From assembly GCA_046732855.1 (NCBI GenBank), contig JBKPNX010000003.1, forward strand, positions 1 to 56,661: a stretch of DNA of 56,661 bases, written 5' to 3'. Shown in pieces: positions 38,098-47,759 of this stretch. The notes under the pieces were generated by a model that was not told the origin of the DNA, ran no database searches, and saw nothing but the letters and a program-made list of their open reading frames with translations. The position numbers and the translations under genes are program-made. Source of the DNA: JBKPNX01 sp046732855. GTDB taxonomy: Bacteria; Pseudomonadota; Alphaproteobacteria; Geminicoccales; Geminicoccaceae. Position 1 is the stretch's first letter; each line of letters starts with the position of its first letter.

Positions 38098-38770
38098 GGC
38101 CGGTCCATGCCAGCGCCTGGGATCTGACCCTCGCCGGGGCGCGGGCGCTCCAAGAACCCCCGTCCGGTGCGGCCGAAGCGCGCGACCGTCTGGGCATGCC
38201 CGGTCTGATCGCCGGCATCGACGTCGGGTTCGAGCACGAGGGGCGCGTAACCCGGGCCGCGCTCGCGGTCCTGAGCCTGGCGAACCTGCAAGTGTTCGAG
38301 TCCGCGCAGGCGCGTCGGCCGATTGCATTTCCGTAGGTGCCGGGTCTGCTGTCGTTTCGCGAGATCCCGGCGGTGGTCGAAGCGCTGGCGGCGCTCGCCC
38401 GCACCCCGGACCGGCTGCTCGCCGACGGCCAGGGCCTCGCCCACCCCAGGCGTTCGGTCTCGCCTGCCACCTGGGCGGGCTGCTCGACACGCCGATTATC
38501 GGTGTCGCCAAGTCCCGCTGCTCGGCGAAGTCACACGCCGCCGGACCGGCGCTGCGTCTGGTCGCCGCTGCTCTACCGGGGCGATCTCGTCGGCGCTGCG
38601 GTACGCACGCGGCGCGGGGTCAAGCCGGTGTTCGTCTCCCGGGCCACTGCCTCGACGTGGCAAGCGCGGTGCGGCTGACGCTCGCCTGCACCGCCCGCTA
38701 CCGCCTGCCCGAGCCGAACCGGTCGCCCACCAGTTCGCGTCGAACTGCCGAGGCAGCCGTAGCGCAATCG
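38094..38770 (+). pseudogene. nfi: Endonuclease V (nfi) pseudogene
   Basis: Fragments in three frames line up in order with endonuclease V: IAGIDVGFEHEG and ALAVLSLANLQVFESAQA (catalytic Asp strand), then a TAG at 38334-38336 where the family has FPYVPGL, then VPGLLSFREIPAVVEAL, LADGQGLAHPRR, a frameshift into FGLACHLGGLLDTPIIGVAK, further shifts to LLGEV, then LLYRGDLVGAAVRTRRGVKP, and finally LDVASAVRLTLACTARYRLPEP. At least three frameshifts and one nonsense change make it non-functional. The enzyme would incise DNA at deaminated bases such as inosine. Confidence 0.9.
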
Positions 38771-38774
38771 CGGC

Positions 38775-39200
38775 TCAGTGCCGAGCTTCGCTGTCGCTCA
38801 AGGCGCGCGCCAAGTGGCAGATCGCCTCCTGATGTTTGCGACTCTTGATCGCGGCGAAGTTGCGGGCGAGTTCGAGCAGCATGCGCTGCTGCGGCATCAG
38901 CTCCTGCACCCGCGAGGCCGCGCCGTTGCCGGGGTCGACATCCTCGAAGAAGTAGCTGATGTCGACGCCGAGCGCGCGCGCGATCTGATAGAGGCGCCCG
39001 GCCGAGATCCGGTTGATCCCGGTCTCGTACTTATGCGCCTGCTGGTAGGTCACGCCGATCAGTTCGGCCATCTGCTGCTGGGTGAGGCCGAGCATGATCC
39101 GACGTTGGCGTATGCGCAGGCTGACGTAGCGGTCGACGTCCAGAGCACGGCTCCGACCGCCGACGCTACGGCTGGCCACTTTGCTGGCGAGTTGGTTCAT
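38775..39200 (-). CDS. XRE family transcriptional regulator (PraR/PhrR-like)
   Basis: 141 residues. VDRYVSLRIRQRRIMLGLTQ, QQMAELIGVTYQQAHKYETG and NRISAGRLYQIARALGVDIS form the HTH_XRE domain, with the alphaproteobacterial PraR/PhrR style (YVS.RIR.RR, ISYFFED) and a C-terminal helix. In rhizobia such proteins regulate quorum sensing, biofilm and stress genes; here the targets are unknown. It lies about 3 kb from the DSF module, a suggestive but unproven neighbourhood. Confidence 0.9.
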   Translation of the reverse strand: MNQLASKVASRSVGGRSRALDVDRYVSLRIRQRRIMLGLTQQQMAELIGVTYQQAHKYETGINRISAGRLYQIARALGVDISYFFEDVDPGNGAASRVQELMPQQRMLLELARNFAAIKSRKHQEAICHLARALSDSEARH

Positions 39201-39490
39201 CGTTCGTATGGCTCCACGGGACGTCGTGACGGTTTCTCGCCGGGCGAGAATTTCACTTCAGATGGGACTACGACGGGTAAAATAAGCGCACTCGAAACCG
39301 TTGCGCTAGCGAAAAATGCCGCCGATCGGCCGAGATTTCGGTCACCCCGCCAGGCCAATTGTACACCTCATCGCGTCAGTTCCAGGGCAACCGACTGAGT
39401 CATCGCCAAAACCGGTTTCGTCAAGCGGCACCGAGCCCACGTCAGCGCGTCTGTTCTCCTGCTCTCGACGCCACAACTGAAAGGGGAAAT

Positions 39491-39607
39491 ATGTCTTTTA
39501 TCCACAGGCTGTTGACGAATGTTGGTAGCCCAAAACGCGAACTGGAACCGCTCGCTCTATCGGGACGCGAGCCTACCCCTCATGCGACCAAAGGCCGCAT
39601 GCAGTAG
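39491..39607 (+). CDS. Small ORF, 38 residues, unknown
   Basis: ATG 39491 follows GAAAGGGGAAAT, a good ribosome site, and the AT-richer local sequence differs from shadow ORFs. The peptide (MSFIHRLLTNVGSPKRELEP and onward) has an amphipathic start and basic middle and no recognised family. It ends five bases before the convergent penicillin-acylase gene. Real or chance cannot be decided here. Confidence 0.35.
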   Translation: MSFIHRLLTNVGSPKRELEPLALSGREPTPHATKGRMQ

Positions 39608-39611
39608 GCAC

Positions 39612-41999
39612 CTAGCTCGGCGGGCCGGAAGCCTCCAGACGGAGGGTGCCGAGGGCCCCTTGCCGATAGCTCGCGCGGTCGCGCCCGATCGGCACCGTTC
39701 CCCCGGTCGCCCACAGTCGCGTCAAATCGCGATAGTGGCGTGACAACGGATTGCCCGACTGGCCGGTGGCGCTGACGAACCGCGACGCGTCGAGCTGCGC
39801 GAGGTCGTAGATGGCCCGATAGGTCGGGGCATGGGTGCTGGCGAACGGCCATCCCTGGTTAGAGGGATTGAAATGCCCGACGTCGACCGTGACGCTGTCG
39901 CCGCCAGTCGCCGCCTCGATGTCGAACAGCCGGCCGAGCAGGGGCTGGTTCGCGAACACCGGGTGGGTCATTCGCGCAACATGGGCGTCGCCCCACCGCC
40001 ACGCGTCGGGATCGTCGCCGAAGCCGCGGCGCAGGTCGAGCAGCGCGGCGTCCAGCGCGGCCGCGGCGAGCCCGGCGCACGTCTCGATCGGCTGGGTGCG
40101 AATGTCGTCGCACCAGACCTGGCGCTTGGTCAAGACCCGCTCCATGAATTCCGGGCGCACGTGCCAGAACGCGTTGAACATGTCCCCCAGCTCGTCGGCG
40201 TAGATCAGGCGCGACAGCTCGCGATACCACGGGGCGAAGATCAGGGGCTCGGCGGCGTCCACGCGCATTACCCGGTCCCAGGCCTCGAGCCTGGCCATCG
40301 CGGCGGCCGCCGCGGCACCGCTCGGCTGCGCCGCCAGCATGACCGGCAGAAGGTCCTGCGCGAGTAACGACAGCTGGTCGGCCTGGATCGTGGCGAACTC
40401 GGTCGGCCCGAACGGAGGATGCCCGAGCAGCTGGCCAAGCCGGCGCGCCCGGTACGGCGCTTCCCAGTCGGCGGTCAGCAGGTAAGGGTAGTCTGGCGGC
40501 ACGATCCGGTTGTTGGCGTTGAACAGGATTCCGTTCGCAGGATCGAGCGCTCGCGGCAGGGCATCGAACGGGACCCAACCCGTCCAGTCGTATTCGCCGG
40601 TCCATCCCGGCACCGGCCAACGGCCGTCGCCGCGCTTGCGGATCGGCACGCGGCCCGGCGCGATGAAGCCGATGTGACCGGAGCCGTCGGCGTAGAGAAT
40701 GTTCTGCATCGGGGCGCCGACGTCGCGCAGCGCCGCAACGAACTCGCTCCAGTTGCGCGCCCGATCGATGCCGAGCAGCGCCCGGATCGCCAGATCGTCC
40801 TCGGCGGGCGCGCTCCAGGCGAGCGCGACCACCCGGTCCGCGCCGAACCTGGCTGCGGCGTCCGGCAACAGATCGGAGATGACCGGCCCGTGGCGGGTTG
40901 CGCGCACGCTGAGCGCCACCGGCGCGCCGCCGGCAACGTCGATGACCTCGTCGCGTACGGCGAACCGCGCCGAGCCGTCGGGTGTCAGATACCGGGTCGG
41001 ATCCCCCGGATCAACCCGTTCGATGAACAGGTCCTGGGTGTCGGCGCCGGTGTTGGTGAAACCCCAAGCGATGCTGCCGTTGTGGCCGAGCACGACCGCG
41101 GGGACGCCCGGCAAGGTTGCCCCGACCAGCGCGAGCTCGGGCGTTTCGAGATGCGCGAGATACCAAACGCCGGGCGCCTGCAGGCGCAGATGCGGGTCGT
41201 TCGCGAGCAGGGCTCCGCCCGTGATCGAACGCGCCGGGCCGACCACCCAGGCATTCGAGCCGAGGCCGCCGGGCGGCGCCGACGGCAGCGCCGCGGCGAG
41301 CTGGTCCCACGGCAGACCGCGCGTCAGCTCGGCCAGGGTGACCGGCGCGTCTTCGGGATAGGTCGGCCAGAGGTCCGCGATCTGCTCCTTGGACAGGCGC
41401 CTGGCGAGGCGGACGCGCGCGAGCTCGTCGCGGTAGTTGGTGGCGAGATCGAGCGCCATCACCCGCAGCCAGACCAGGCTGTCGGCCGGCCGCCACGGCT
41501 CGACCTGGCCGTGGCGAAGGATCAGGAACTCGGGCGGCAGCGGACCGGCGCGATGCGCGAGGAACGCGTTGACGCCGGCGGCGTAGGCCTCGAGCCAGGC
41601 AACGGTGTCCGGATCCAGCTGCGCGAGGCTCGCTTCTGCCTCGTGGTACAGACCCAGCGTGCGCATGAAGCGGTCGCTCGGCAGCGCCGCCGGGCCGAGG
41701 ATCTCCGCGAGACGTCCGGCGCCAAGCCGCCGTTCGAACTCCATCTGCCAGAGCCGGTCCTGGGCATGGACGAACCCGAGCGCGAAGCTCGCATCGAGCA
41801 GACTGTCCGCCTCAATATGGGGGATCGCCCAGCGGTCGCGCACGATCGTCACCGGCGCCCCGAGCCCCGCCACCTCGATCGTGCCGTCGATCTGGGGCAA
41901 CGACTGGCGTAACCACAAATAGCCGCCGGCCGCCACCGCGACGCTCAACAGTAGGAATCCGCCCAGAGTCCAGGCGAGCCAGCGCAGCAGCCGACGCAC
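39612..41999 (-). CDS. Penicillin acylase family (Ntn hydrolase) protein
   Basis: 795 residues. An N-terminal hydrophobic anchor (TLGGFLLLSVAVAAGGYLWL), then the alpha-chain region (DRWAIPHIEADSLLDASFAL, VHAQDRLWQMEFERR) and the beta chain starting at nucleophile Ser248 in GGLGSNAWVVGP, with NDPHL, GFTNTGADTQDLF and the Asn/Arg motifs of the family. The proenzyme self-cleaves before Ser248. Relatives hydrolyse beta-lactam side chains, N-acyl-homoserine lactones or other N-acyl amides; the substrate is not predictable. GTG 41999 was chosen because it abuts the HAD gene stop (42003-42001), giving a coupled pair. Confidence 0.9.
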   Translation of the reverse strand: MRRLLRWLAWTLGGFLLLSVAVAAGGYLWLRQSLPQIDGTIEVAGLGAPVTIVRDRWAIPHIEADSLLDASFALGFVHAQDRLWQMEFERRLGAGRLAEILGPAALPSDRFMRTLGLYHEAEASLAQLDPDTVAWLEAYAAGVNAFLAHRAGPLPPEFLILRHGQVEPWRPADSLVWLRVMALDLATNYRDELARVRLARRLSKEQIADLWPTYPEDAPVTLAELTRGLPWDQLAAALPSAPPGGLGSNAWVVGPARSITGGALLANDPHLRLQAPGVWYLAHLETPELALVGATLPGVPAVVLGHNGSIAWGFTNTGADTQDLFIERVDPGDPTRYLTPDGSARFAVRDEVIDVAGGAPVALSVRATRHGPVISDLLPDAAARFGADRVVALAWSAPAEDDLAIRALLGIDRARNWSEFVAALRDVGAPMQNILYADGSGHIGFIAPGRVPIRKRGDGRWPVPGWTGEYDWTGWVPFDALPRALDPANGILFNANNRIVPPDYPYLLTADWEAPYRARRLGQLLGHPPFGPTEFATIQADQLSLLAQDLLPVMLAAQPSGAAAAAAMARLEAWDRVMRVDAAEPLIFAPWYRELSRLIYADELGDMFNAFWHVRPEFMERVLTKRQVWCDDIRTQPIETCAGLAAAALDAALLDLRRGFGDDPDAWRWGDAHVARMTHPVFANQPLLGRLFDIEAATGGDSVTVDVGHFNPSNQGWPFASTHAPTYRAIYDLAQLDASRFVSATGQSGNPLSRHYRDLTRLWATGGTVPIGRDRASYRQGALGTLRLEASGPPS

Positions 42000-42000
42000 G

Positions 42001-42645
42001 TCAGCCGTGCTCGCGCCGGCCGGCCAGCAGACCTCTCCGGCCCAGCTCCTCGCGCAGTCGAGCGACCCCCACGAACGGGATCGCGTCGAACCCGAGGGTT
42101 CCTGCCGCCGCGACGTTCCGGGCATTGTCGTCGATGTAGATGCACTCTGCGGCGGCGCGGCCGATGCGCTCCAGCAGCAGCCGGAAGATCGCGGGATCGG
42201 GCTTGATCAGGCCGACTTCGGCGGAAACCAGAATGCTTTGAAACCAGTCGAGGAAGGCGAAACGCTCGCGGGCAAACGGGAAGGTCTCGGCCGACCAGTT
42301 GGTCAGCGCGTGCAGCTCGTAGCCGCCGCCCTTGAGCTCGGCAAGCAGCGCCACGGCGCCGTCGATCTCGCCCGCGATCATCTCGCCCCAGCGCGCGAAG
42401 TATGCCTCGATCATCGGGCGCTGCTCGGGGTGGCGCGCCGCCGCCTCCTCGATCGCCGCCGCGAAGCTGCGCCCGCGATCCTGCTCCTCGTTCCAGGCGG
42501 CATGGCAGACCTCGGCGAGAAACCGCTCCATGGCGGTCTCGTCGTCGAACAGCTTGCGGTAGAGATGGCGCGGATTCCAGTCGATCAGCACGCCACCCAG
42601 ATCGTACACGATGACCGGCCGCTTTCCGCCGCCCGTCCGCGCCAT
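42001..42645 (-). CDS. HAD superfamily hydrolase (subfamily IA, YihX-like)
   Basis: 214 residues. Motif I VYDLGGVLIDWN with nucleophile Asp15, motif II LTNWSAET, motif III Lys in EVGLIKPDPAIFRLLLER and motif IV YIDDNARNV. The DLGG form of motif I matches sugar-phosphate phosphatases such as YihX. It is coupled to the penicillin-acylase gene and is divergent from the sugar ABC importer, which makes a sugar-phosphate substrate plausible but unproven. ATG 42645 follows GCGAGGTGG. Confidence 0.9.
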   Translation of the reverse strand: MARTGGGKRPVIVYDLGGVLIDWNPRHLYRKLFDDETAMERFLAEVCHAAWNEEQDRGRSFAAAIEEAAARHPEQRPMIEAYFARWGEMIAGEIDGAVALLAELKGGGYELHALTNWSAETFPFARERFAFLDWFQSILVSAEVGLIKPDPAIFRLLLERIGRAAAECIYIDDNARNVAAAGTLGFDAIPFVGVARLREELGRRGLLAGRREHG

Positions 42646-42741
42646 GGCCACCTCGCGCTCTGCCCGACCGAGCGCGGACAATTGGCACAAGAGATCGACC
42701 GTGGGAACCCGAGGCTTGGCGAAACGCGCGGCGCGTCGTCG

Positions 42742-42769
42742 TTGCCAAGGGTAGTGAAGCAATTATAGT
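42742..42769 (+). promoter_or_regulatory. Probable sigma70 promoter of the sugar ABC transporter operon
   Basis: TTGCCA (42742-42747) and TATAGT (42764-42769) are 16 bases apart, 54 bases upstream of the binding-protein ATG (42823), in the divergent gap to the HAD gene. Confidence 0.6.
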
Positions 42770-42822
42770 GACGGGAAATCCGGGCCCGTACGGGCTCGAG
42801 CGCATGCTGGAGGAGGCAAGCG

Positions 42823-44196
42823 ATGACCCGGCGCACCGAACAAGAATATCTGCTGCGGGCAGCATGGCGGCAGCAATTGCTGCGGGGCGAGATCGATCGG
42901 CGGCAGTTCCTCTCGCGCGCTCTGGTCGCCGGGCTGGGCATGGCGGGAGTGAGCGCGGCAGCCAGATTCGGCATGTCAACGGCGCTGGCGGCGCGGCCCC
43001 TCACCCCGACGTTCTATCAATGGATCGAGGACCTGCATCCGAGTATTCCTCAGGTCAACGCCAAATTCCCCGGCCTCAATTATCAGATCGCGCCGGTCGA
43101 GGGATTTGGCATCGAACGGTTCGTCGCCGAAGCCAAGAACCGCGAAAGTACCTGGGACGTGTATGTCGGCATGACGCCGTTCGTCGAAATGTCCGCGATG
43201 ATCGAGGCCGACGTCATCGAGCCGTGGGACAACTACATCCCGAAAGAGGTGATCGATGACATGATTCCCTCGATCCGGGAGGAATGCACGGTCGACGGCA
43301 AGATCTATAGCTGGCCGTTCCTGCTCGATGTGATCGGGATGGGCTGGCACTCGGGCCTGTCGGCGCAGGCCAAACTACCGGAAGCGCCGCCTGTCACCTG
43401 GGACGAGTATCTGCAGAACGCCAAAGCGGTCGTCGACTCGGGCGCGGCGCCCTTCGGAGCGACCTTCGACGCCCATGGCTGGCGCTCGCTCGCGCCCATG
43501 ACCCACAGTCTCAGCACCGACGTCTACACCGCCGACGGCCTGTTCGATTTCAGCAGCGATCCGGCGGTCGAAGCGCTGATGCTGATGAAGAAGATCATGG
43601 CGCTGTCGCACCCGGACATCCTGCTCGCCGGCACGACCGATGCTGGCGTGAACGGCACCCCGGACGAGATCGCGTTCGGCGCCCAGCGGGTCTGTTACTA
43701 CACCAAGTATTTTAACTCGCCGCTGCGGTTTGCCCAGTATTGGGACGACCCGACCCTGCTGAAGCTTGCCCGCCAGCCCAAGTTCGCGAGCGGCGAGGGC
43801 TCGACCGTGTTCTGGACCACCGGCTCGTGCCTCCTGAAGTATGGTGAGAACAAGGAGCAGGCGGCGGAATACATCAAAGCCCTGACCTACGACCCCCAGA
43901 TCTGGCACGACTCGATCGCCGGCACCGAGACCGCGCATCCGGGCCAGCTGCCGCCCTACAGCTCGATCTACGCCGACTGGGCTGCGAACCCGCCCGACTG
44001 GATGCCAGAGTTCGTCAGCCTGATCCGGGGTCAGCTCGACCAGGCCAAGGCGATCAGGAACCACCTCTTCGGGCACCAGCAGTTCGTGATCGGGCAGCCG
44101 GTGTGGGAAACCTACCTGAAGGGCGAGGAGCAGGACCCGCGCGTCGCGATGCAGAACGTGGTCGACGCCGTGCAGGCCGAGCTGAAGCGCGGCTAG
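42823..44196 (+). CDS. Family 1 extracellular sugar-binding protein, Tat-exported
   Basis: 457 residues. A twin-arginine leader (DRRQFLSRALVAGLGMAGVS, preceded by the Arg-rich LLRGEI typical of these alphaproteobacterial proteins), then a family-1 solute-binding fold (WDVYVGMTPFVEMSAMIEAD, DGKIYSWPFLLDVIGMGWHS, NKEQAAEYIKALTYD). The ATG has GGAGGAGG at good spacing. Two MalF/MalG-type permease genes follow, so it is the receptor of a carbohydrate importer. A stem-loop after its stop probably raises its expression over the permeases. Confidence 0.92.
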   Translation: MTRRTEQEYLLRAAWRQQLLRGEIDRRQFLSRALVAGLGMAGVSAAARFGMSTALAARPLTPTFYQWIEDLHPSIPQVNAKFPGLNYQIAPVEGFGIERFVAEAKNRESTWDVYVGMTPFVEMSAMIEADVIEPWDNYIPKEVIDDMIPSIREECTVDGKIYSWPFLLDVIGMGWHSGLSAQAKLPEAPPVTWDEYLQNAKAVVDSGAAPFGATFDAHGWRSLAPMTHSLSTDVYTADGLFDFSSDPAVEALMLMKKIMALSHPDILLAGTTDAGVNGTPDEIAFGAQRVCYYTKYFNSPLRFAQYWDDPTLLKLARQPKFASGEGSTVFWTTGSCLLKYGENKEQAAEYIKALTYDPQIWHDSIAGTETAHPGQLPPYSSIYADWAANPPDWMPEFVSLIRGQLDQAKAIRNHLFGHQQFVIGQPVWETYLKGEEQDPRVAMQNVVDAVQAELKRG

Positions 44197-44210
44197 CTCG
44201 AGGCGACACG

Positions 44211-44243
44211 CAGCAGGAGCATAGCGTCCGCGCGCTCCTGCTG
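44211..44243 (+). terminator. Intercistronic stem-loop after the binding-protein gene
   Basis: CAGCAGGAGC (44211-44220) pairs exactly with GCTCCTGCTG (44234-44243) around a 13-base loop, 14 bases after the stop, followed by only a short T-run. In ABC operons such structures stabilise the binding-protein mRNA or partly terminate transcription before the permeases. Confidence 0.65.
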
Positions 44244-44315
44244 CCTGACTTTCGGCGCACCGCTCCACGCTGGTCCGCTTCCTGGCCAGGCATCGCGTCG
44301 CGGACGAGAAAAGTC

Positions 44316-45242
44316 GTGGCACTAGCAGTACCTCGGTCGGCCGGACGGGAGCACGCGCAGCAGCAGATCAATACCTGGATCTTTCTGCTGCCGGCGATCG
44401 TCTTCTTCGTCTGGTATCAGGCCTATCCGATCATTCGGGTGGTCTGGATCAGCTTCACCGACTTCAAGTTTCTGAGCAAGGACCCCGCAAACTGGGTCGG
44501 CCTCGCCAACTACCTCGAGGCGCTGAACGATCCTTTGATGTGGACCAGCCTGGGGCGCGCGGCGTTGTTCACCGCGATGTTCCTGCCCGGCACGATCATC
44601 ATCCCGCTGCTGGTCGCGATTCTGGTCGACCGGGTGCAGAACCAGCGTCTCGCCACCGTGTACCGGGTGATCCTGCTGATCCCGGCGGTCATCCCGAGCA
44701 CGCTGGTCTTCGTGCTGTGGAAGTGGATGTACAATTACCAGACCGGCCCGATCAATCATTTCCTCGTCGATGTGCTCGGTCTGTTCACCTACCAGAACGC
44801 GCCGCAGTGGCTGGGCGGTACGGCGCTGACCCTGCCCTCGATCGCGATCATGGAGGTCTGGTGGGGCCTCGGCTATCACAGCGTCTTCTTTCTCGCCGGC
44901 CTCGCCGCGATCCCGAAGGAATTGCCGGAAGCGGCGCGGATCGATGGCGCCAACGAGTGGCAGGTGTTCTGGCACGTCACCCTGCCGCGCCTGCAGCCGA
45001 TCATGATGATCCTGGTCGTGCTGCGCTTTGGCACCTCGATGGCGGTGATCGACGAGTACCTGATCTTCGGCGGCTTCAATCGCGACGCGCCGACCTACAC
45101 CTGGACCATCTTCATGTACGATCAGGCGTTCAAGACCGGCCTGTGGCGCCAGGGCTTCGCCGCCGCGATCGGCATGATCGGCGCGGCGGTAATGATGGCG
45201 TTCGTCGCGGTGCTGCTCTACGTCTTCCGGCCGAAGGGCTGA
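44316..45242 (+). CDS. Sugar ABC transporter permease (MalF/UgpA-like)
   Basis: 308 residues with six membrane segments: IFLLPAIVFFVWYQAYPII at the start, and the EAA loop EAARIDGANEWQVFWHVTLP, which docks the ATPase. GTG 44316 was chosen as it gives the family N-terminus shortly before the first membrane segment; no ATG is available close by and the frame is open upstream. It pairs with the permease at 45248. Confidence 0.92.
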   Translation: MALAVPRSAGREHAQQQINTWIFLLPAIVFFVWYQAYPIIRVVWISFTDFKFLSKDPANWVGLANYLEALNDPLMWTSLGRAALFTAMFLPGTIIIPLLVAILVDRVQNQRLATVYRVILLIPAVIPSTLVFVLWKWMYNYQTGPINHFLVDVLGLFTYQNAPQWLGGTALTLPSIAIMEVWWGLGYHSVFFLAGLAAIPKELPEAARIDGANEWQVFWHVTLPRLQPIMMILVVLRFGTSMAVIDEYLIFGGFNRDAPTYTWTIFMYDQAFKTGLWRQGFAAAIGMIGAAVMMAFVAVLLYVFRPKG

Positions 45243-45247
45243 GGCCG

Positions 45248-46135
45248 ATGGGGCTGCAGGCGACCCACCCTGCCCTCGTCCAGGCGCGCCCGCGCGAGCG
45301 CTGGCTCGCGCGCCACCGCGCCGCGATTGTCCGCCACGCCGTGATCAACTTCTTCCTGCTGACGATCCTCCTGCCGCTCGCCTGGGTGCTGCTGCTCTCG
45401 ATCAAGTCGCTGCCGGATTCGATGGCCGGCCGGCTGTGGCCGCGCAACTTCGACTTCACCCATTACGCCTATGTGTTCGAGAAGATCTCCACCTTGCCGG
45501 TCAATCTGTTCAACAGCATCTACGTCACCGCGGCGACCGTCGTGATCACCGTGTTCTGCGCGGTGCTCGCCGGCTATGCGCTCGTGCACCTGAAGCCGCG
45601 CGGCGGGCCGTTCATCATCGCGCTCTTGATCGCGTCCCTGTATTTCCCGACCCGGGTGGTCTCGATCATCACGATTTACGGCATCCAGGACTTCCTCGGC
45701 CTGATCAACAGCACGAGCGGGCTGATCCTGCCCTACATCACGCTCAATCTCGCGGTCAGCGTGCTGATCATGCGCAGCGTGTTCCAGCTGGTGCCGCACG
45801 AGCTCATGGACGCCGCCCACATCGACGGCGCCGGGGTGTGGCGCACGCTGTGGATGGTCGGCCTGCCGCTCGTGCGCAACGGTCTCGTCGTGGTGATCAT
45901 CGTCAACTTCGTGACCGCCTGGGGCGAGTATCTGCTGTGCACGACGCTGACCAATGATCAGGACGTGCGCACCATGCCGGTCGTGCTCGCCGCGGCGCAG
46001 GGCGGCATGGGCCAGTGGGCGTGGCCGCGCATCGCCGCGGTCTACTTGATCGTGGTCACGCCGGGGATCATCGCATTCGCCTTCGCCCAGCGCCTGTTCT
46101 TCAAGGGCCTGATGGAAGGCGTGCTCAAGGCGTGA
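45248..46135 (+). CDS. Sugar ABC transporter permease (MalG/UgpE-like)
   Basis: 295 residues with six membrane segments (VINFFLLTILLPLAWVLLLS at the first) and the EAA loop MDAAHIDGAGVWRTLWMVGLP. ATG 45248 lies 5 bases after the stop of the first permease. The ATPase (MsmK/UgpC type) expected for this importer is not found downstream, where the islet with the DUF262 pseudogene begins; it may be elsewhere or the operon may have been cut by an insertion. Confidence 0.92.
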   Translation: MGLQATHPALVQARPRERWLARHRAAIVRHAVINFFLLTILLPLAWVLLLSIKSLPDSMAGRLWPRNFDFTHYAYVFEKISTLPVNLFNSIYVTAATVVITVFCAVLAGYALVHLKPRGGPFIIALLIASLYFPTRVVSIITIYGIQDFLGLINSTSGLILPYITLNLAVSVLIMRSVFQLVPHELMDAAHIDGAGVWRTLWMVGLPLVRNGLVVVIIVNFVTAWGEYLLCTTLTNDQDVRTMPVVLAAAQGGMGQWAWPRIAAVYLIVVTPGIIAFAFAQRLFFKGLMEGVLKA

Positions 46136-46320
46136 TGCACTCTGGGTTGAACCTTGCTGACGCTATGGAAGTCGATCGCGCGGTGGGCAAGCGATAGTTG
46201 CATCGCAATGCAAAAGCGATCATACGAGCGGGCCAATCGCGAGCTACGACGCCAGGAAGATGAGTCCGGGGATCGTCGCTCCTGGTAGTAGGGGGGAGCC
46301 GACGAGGGAGAGAGAGTGCC

Positions 46321-47675
46321 ATGAAAATGAAACGCGATGAATTGACCGTCGAGCAGCTACTTGCCCTCTATGACAATCAAATGCTCAAAGCGAACCCGGA
46401 ATACCAGCGGGGAATCGTCTGGAGCGTCGCGCAGAAGAAGAAGCTTATCGATTCACTTATGCGTGGCTATCCGTTGCCCTTGATCTACCTGCACCACATT
46501 AAACGCATCGTCGCCGGTGCTCAACGCGAAGATTTCGAGATCATCGACGGGCAGCAGCGAATCAATTCTTTGCACAAATTTCGTGAGCGAGCGCACAAGC
46601 TATTCGACCCTATTAAAGACAATCAGGAAGGAAAGTTCCGAACTTCCTCAAGGCGCAACCCTGCCCCTGGGCAGGAAAGGATTTTTCGTCCCTGACCGAC
46701 GAGTTAATCGCGCAGTTCTTAAACACCACGCTTGCGATCGCAAAAATTTATACGGACGATCCTAATGAGGTCCGAGACCGGTTTGTCAGGCTTCAAGCGG
46801 GGCTCGCGCTCAATGCGCAGGAAACGCGAGACGCATGACCCGGAGATTTCACGGATTTCATTTTGTGGCTCGGCGGCAAGCCGCAGGTGTCGCGATACCA
46901 GGGCCACCAGTTTTTCAAACGTGTGATGCGAATGAAGCCAGAATCGGACAGAGGAAAAACGCGGACTGTCGCCGCGCAGATCGCCTCGCTCTTTCTTTCA
47001 CGAAGGGAATACGGTCCGGATCATTTTATGGATATTAGTTCTGAGGCTCTCGACGTTTTCTATTACACCCACATAGATTTCGATAAGAGATCGACCGATG
47101 CGCAACGCCTCGTTTCCATCCTGGACAAACTTGAAGCATTGCTCGGCACTGGTGCGCACCCAAAACTGCGCAACCACGACGCTATACACCTTGTCCTTTT
47201 GGTAGATGCGCTTTGGGACGACTATACCCGCTCCTGGGAGTCGACACTTCCCACAGCTCTGGACAAATTCTCAGCCGCGCTCGCGTCGGGGAAAGAGACC
47301 CGTTACGCCAGTTCACCGGATGAATTCTGGCTGCGATACGGACAATGGACGAGAGTCAATTCCGATAGGGCGGAAACAATTCGTCGTCGGCACGCCTTCT
47401 ATGCACAGAAGATGCTGGGTTTCCTTCAGCCTCTTCAGTTGAAGGACATGAAGCGGGTTTTTGGCCCTCTTGAACGGGAGATTATTTATTTCCGGGACAA
47501 CAAACTGTGCGCCCAATGCAAGGCCATGGTGCCGTGGGATGAGGCCGAGATTCATCATATCAAAGAGCATCACGAGGGAGGGCAAACAATTCTCGGCAAT
47601 GGGGTTGTAGTGCATAGGCATTGTCACCCCAAAGGGGCGGCGGCCAAGGCATTCAGCGAAAGTCATAGGCACTAG
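46321..47675 (+). pseudogene. DUF262-HNH endonuclease-like gene with frameshift and nonsense lesion
   Basis: The first frame (ATG 46321) gives a DUF262 N-terminus: LTVEQLLALYDNQML, NPEYQRGIVWSVAQKKKLID, FEIIDGQQRINSL (the DGQQR motif). At about 46640 the sequence slips frame into NFLKAQPCPWAGKDFSSLTD, LNTTLAIAKIY, RLQAGLALNAQETRDA, then TGA at 46836-46838 where Trp would fit before PGDFTDFILWLGGK, and runs on to an HNH end: LCAQCKAMVPWDEAEIHHIK, HHEGGQTILGNGVVVHRHCH. DUF262 with an HNH nuclease is the layout of GmrSD-like and related phage-defence enzymes. The region is visibly more AT-rich than its flanks, suggesting acquisition. Broken twice, so likely inactive as read. Confidence 0.85.
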
Positions 47676-47759
47676 TCCGTGGCAGTTTTCTTGCTAACAT
47701 AGCCTCCGGATCTGGTCTCGCACTCTAGCATTACCCGAGCCAGCTGGGGCCCTCCGCAG

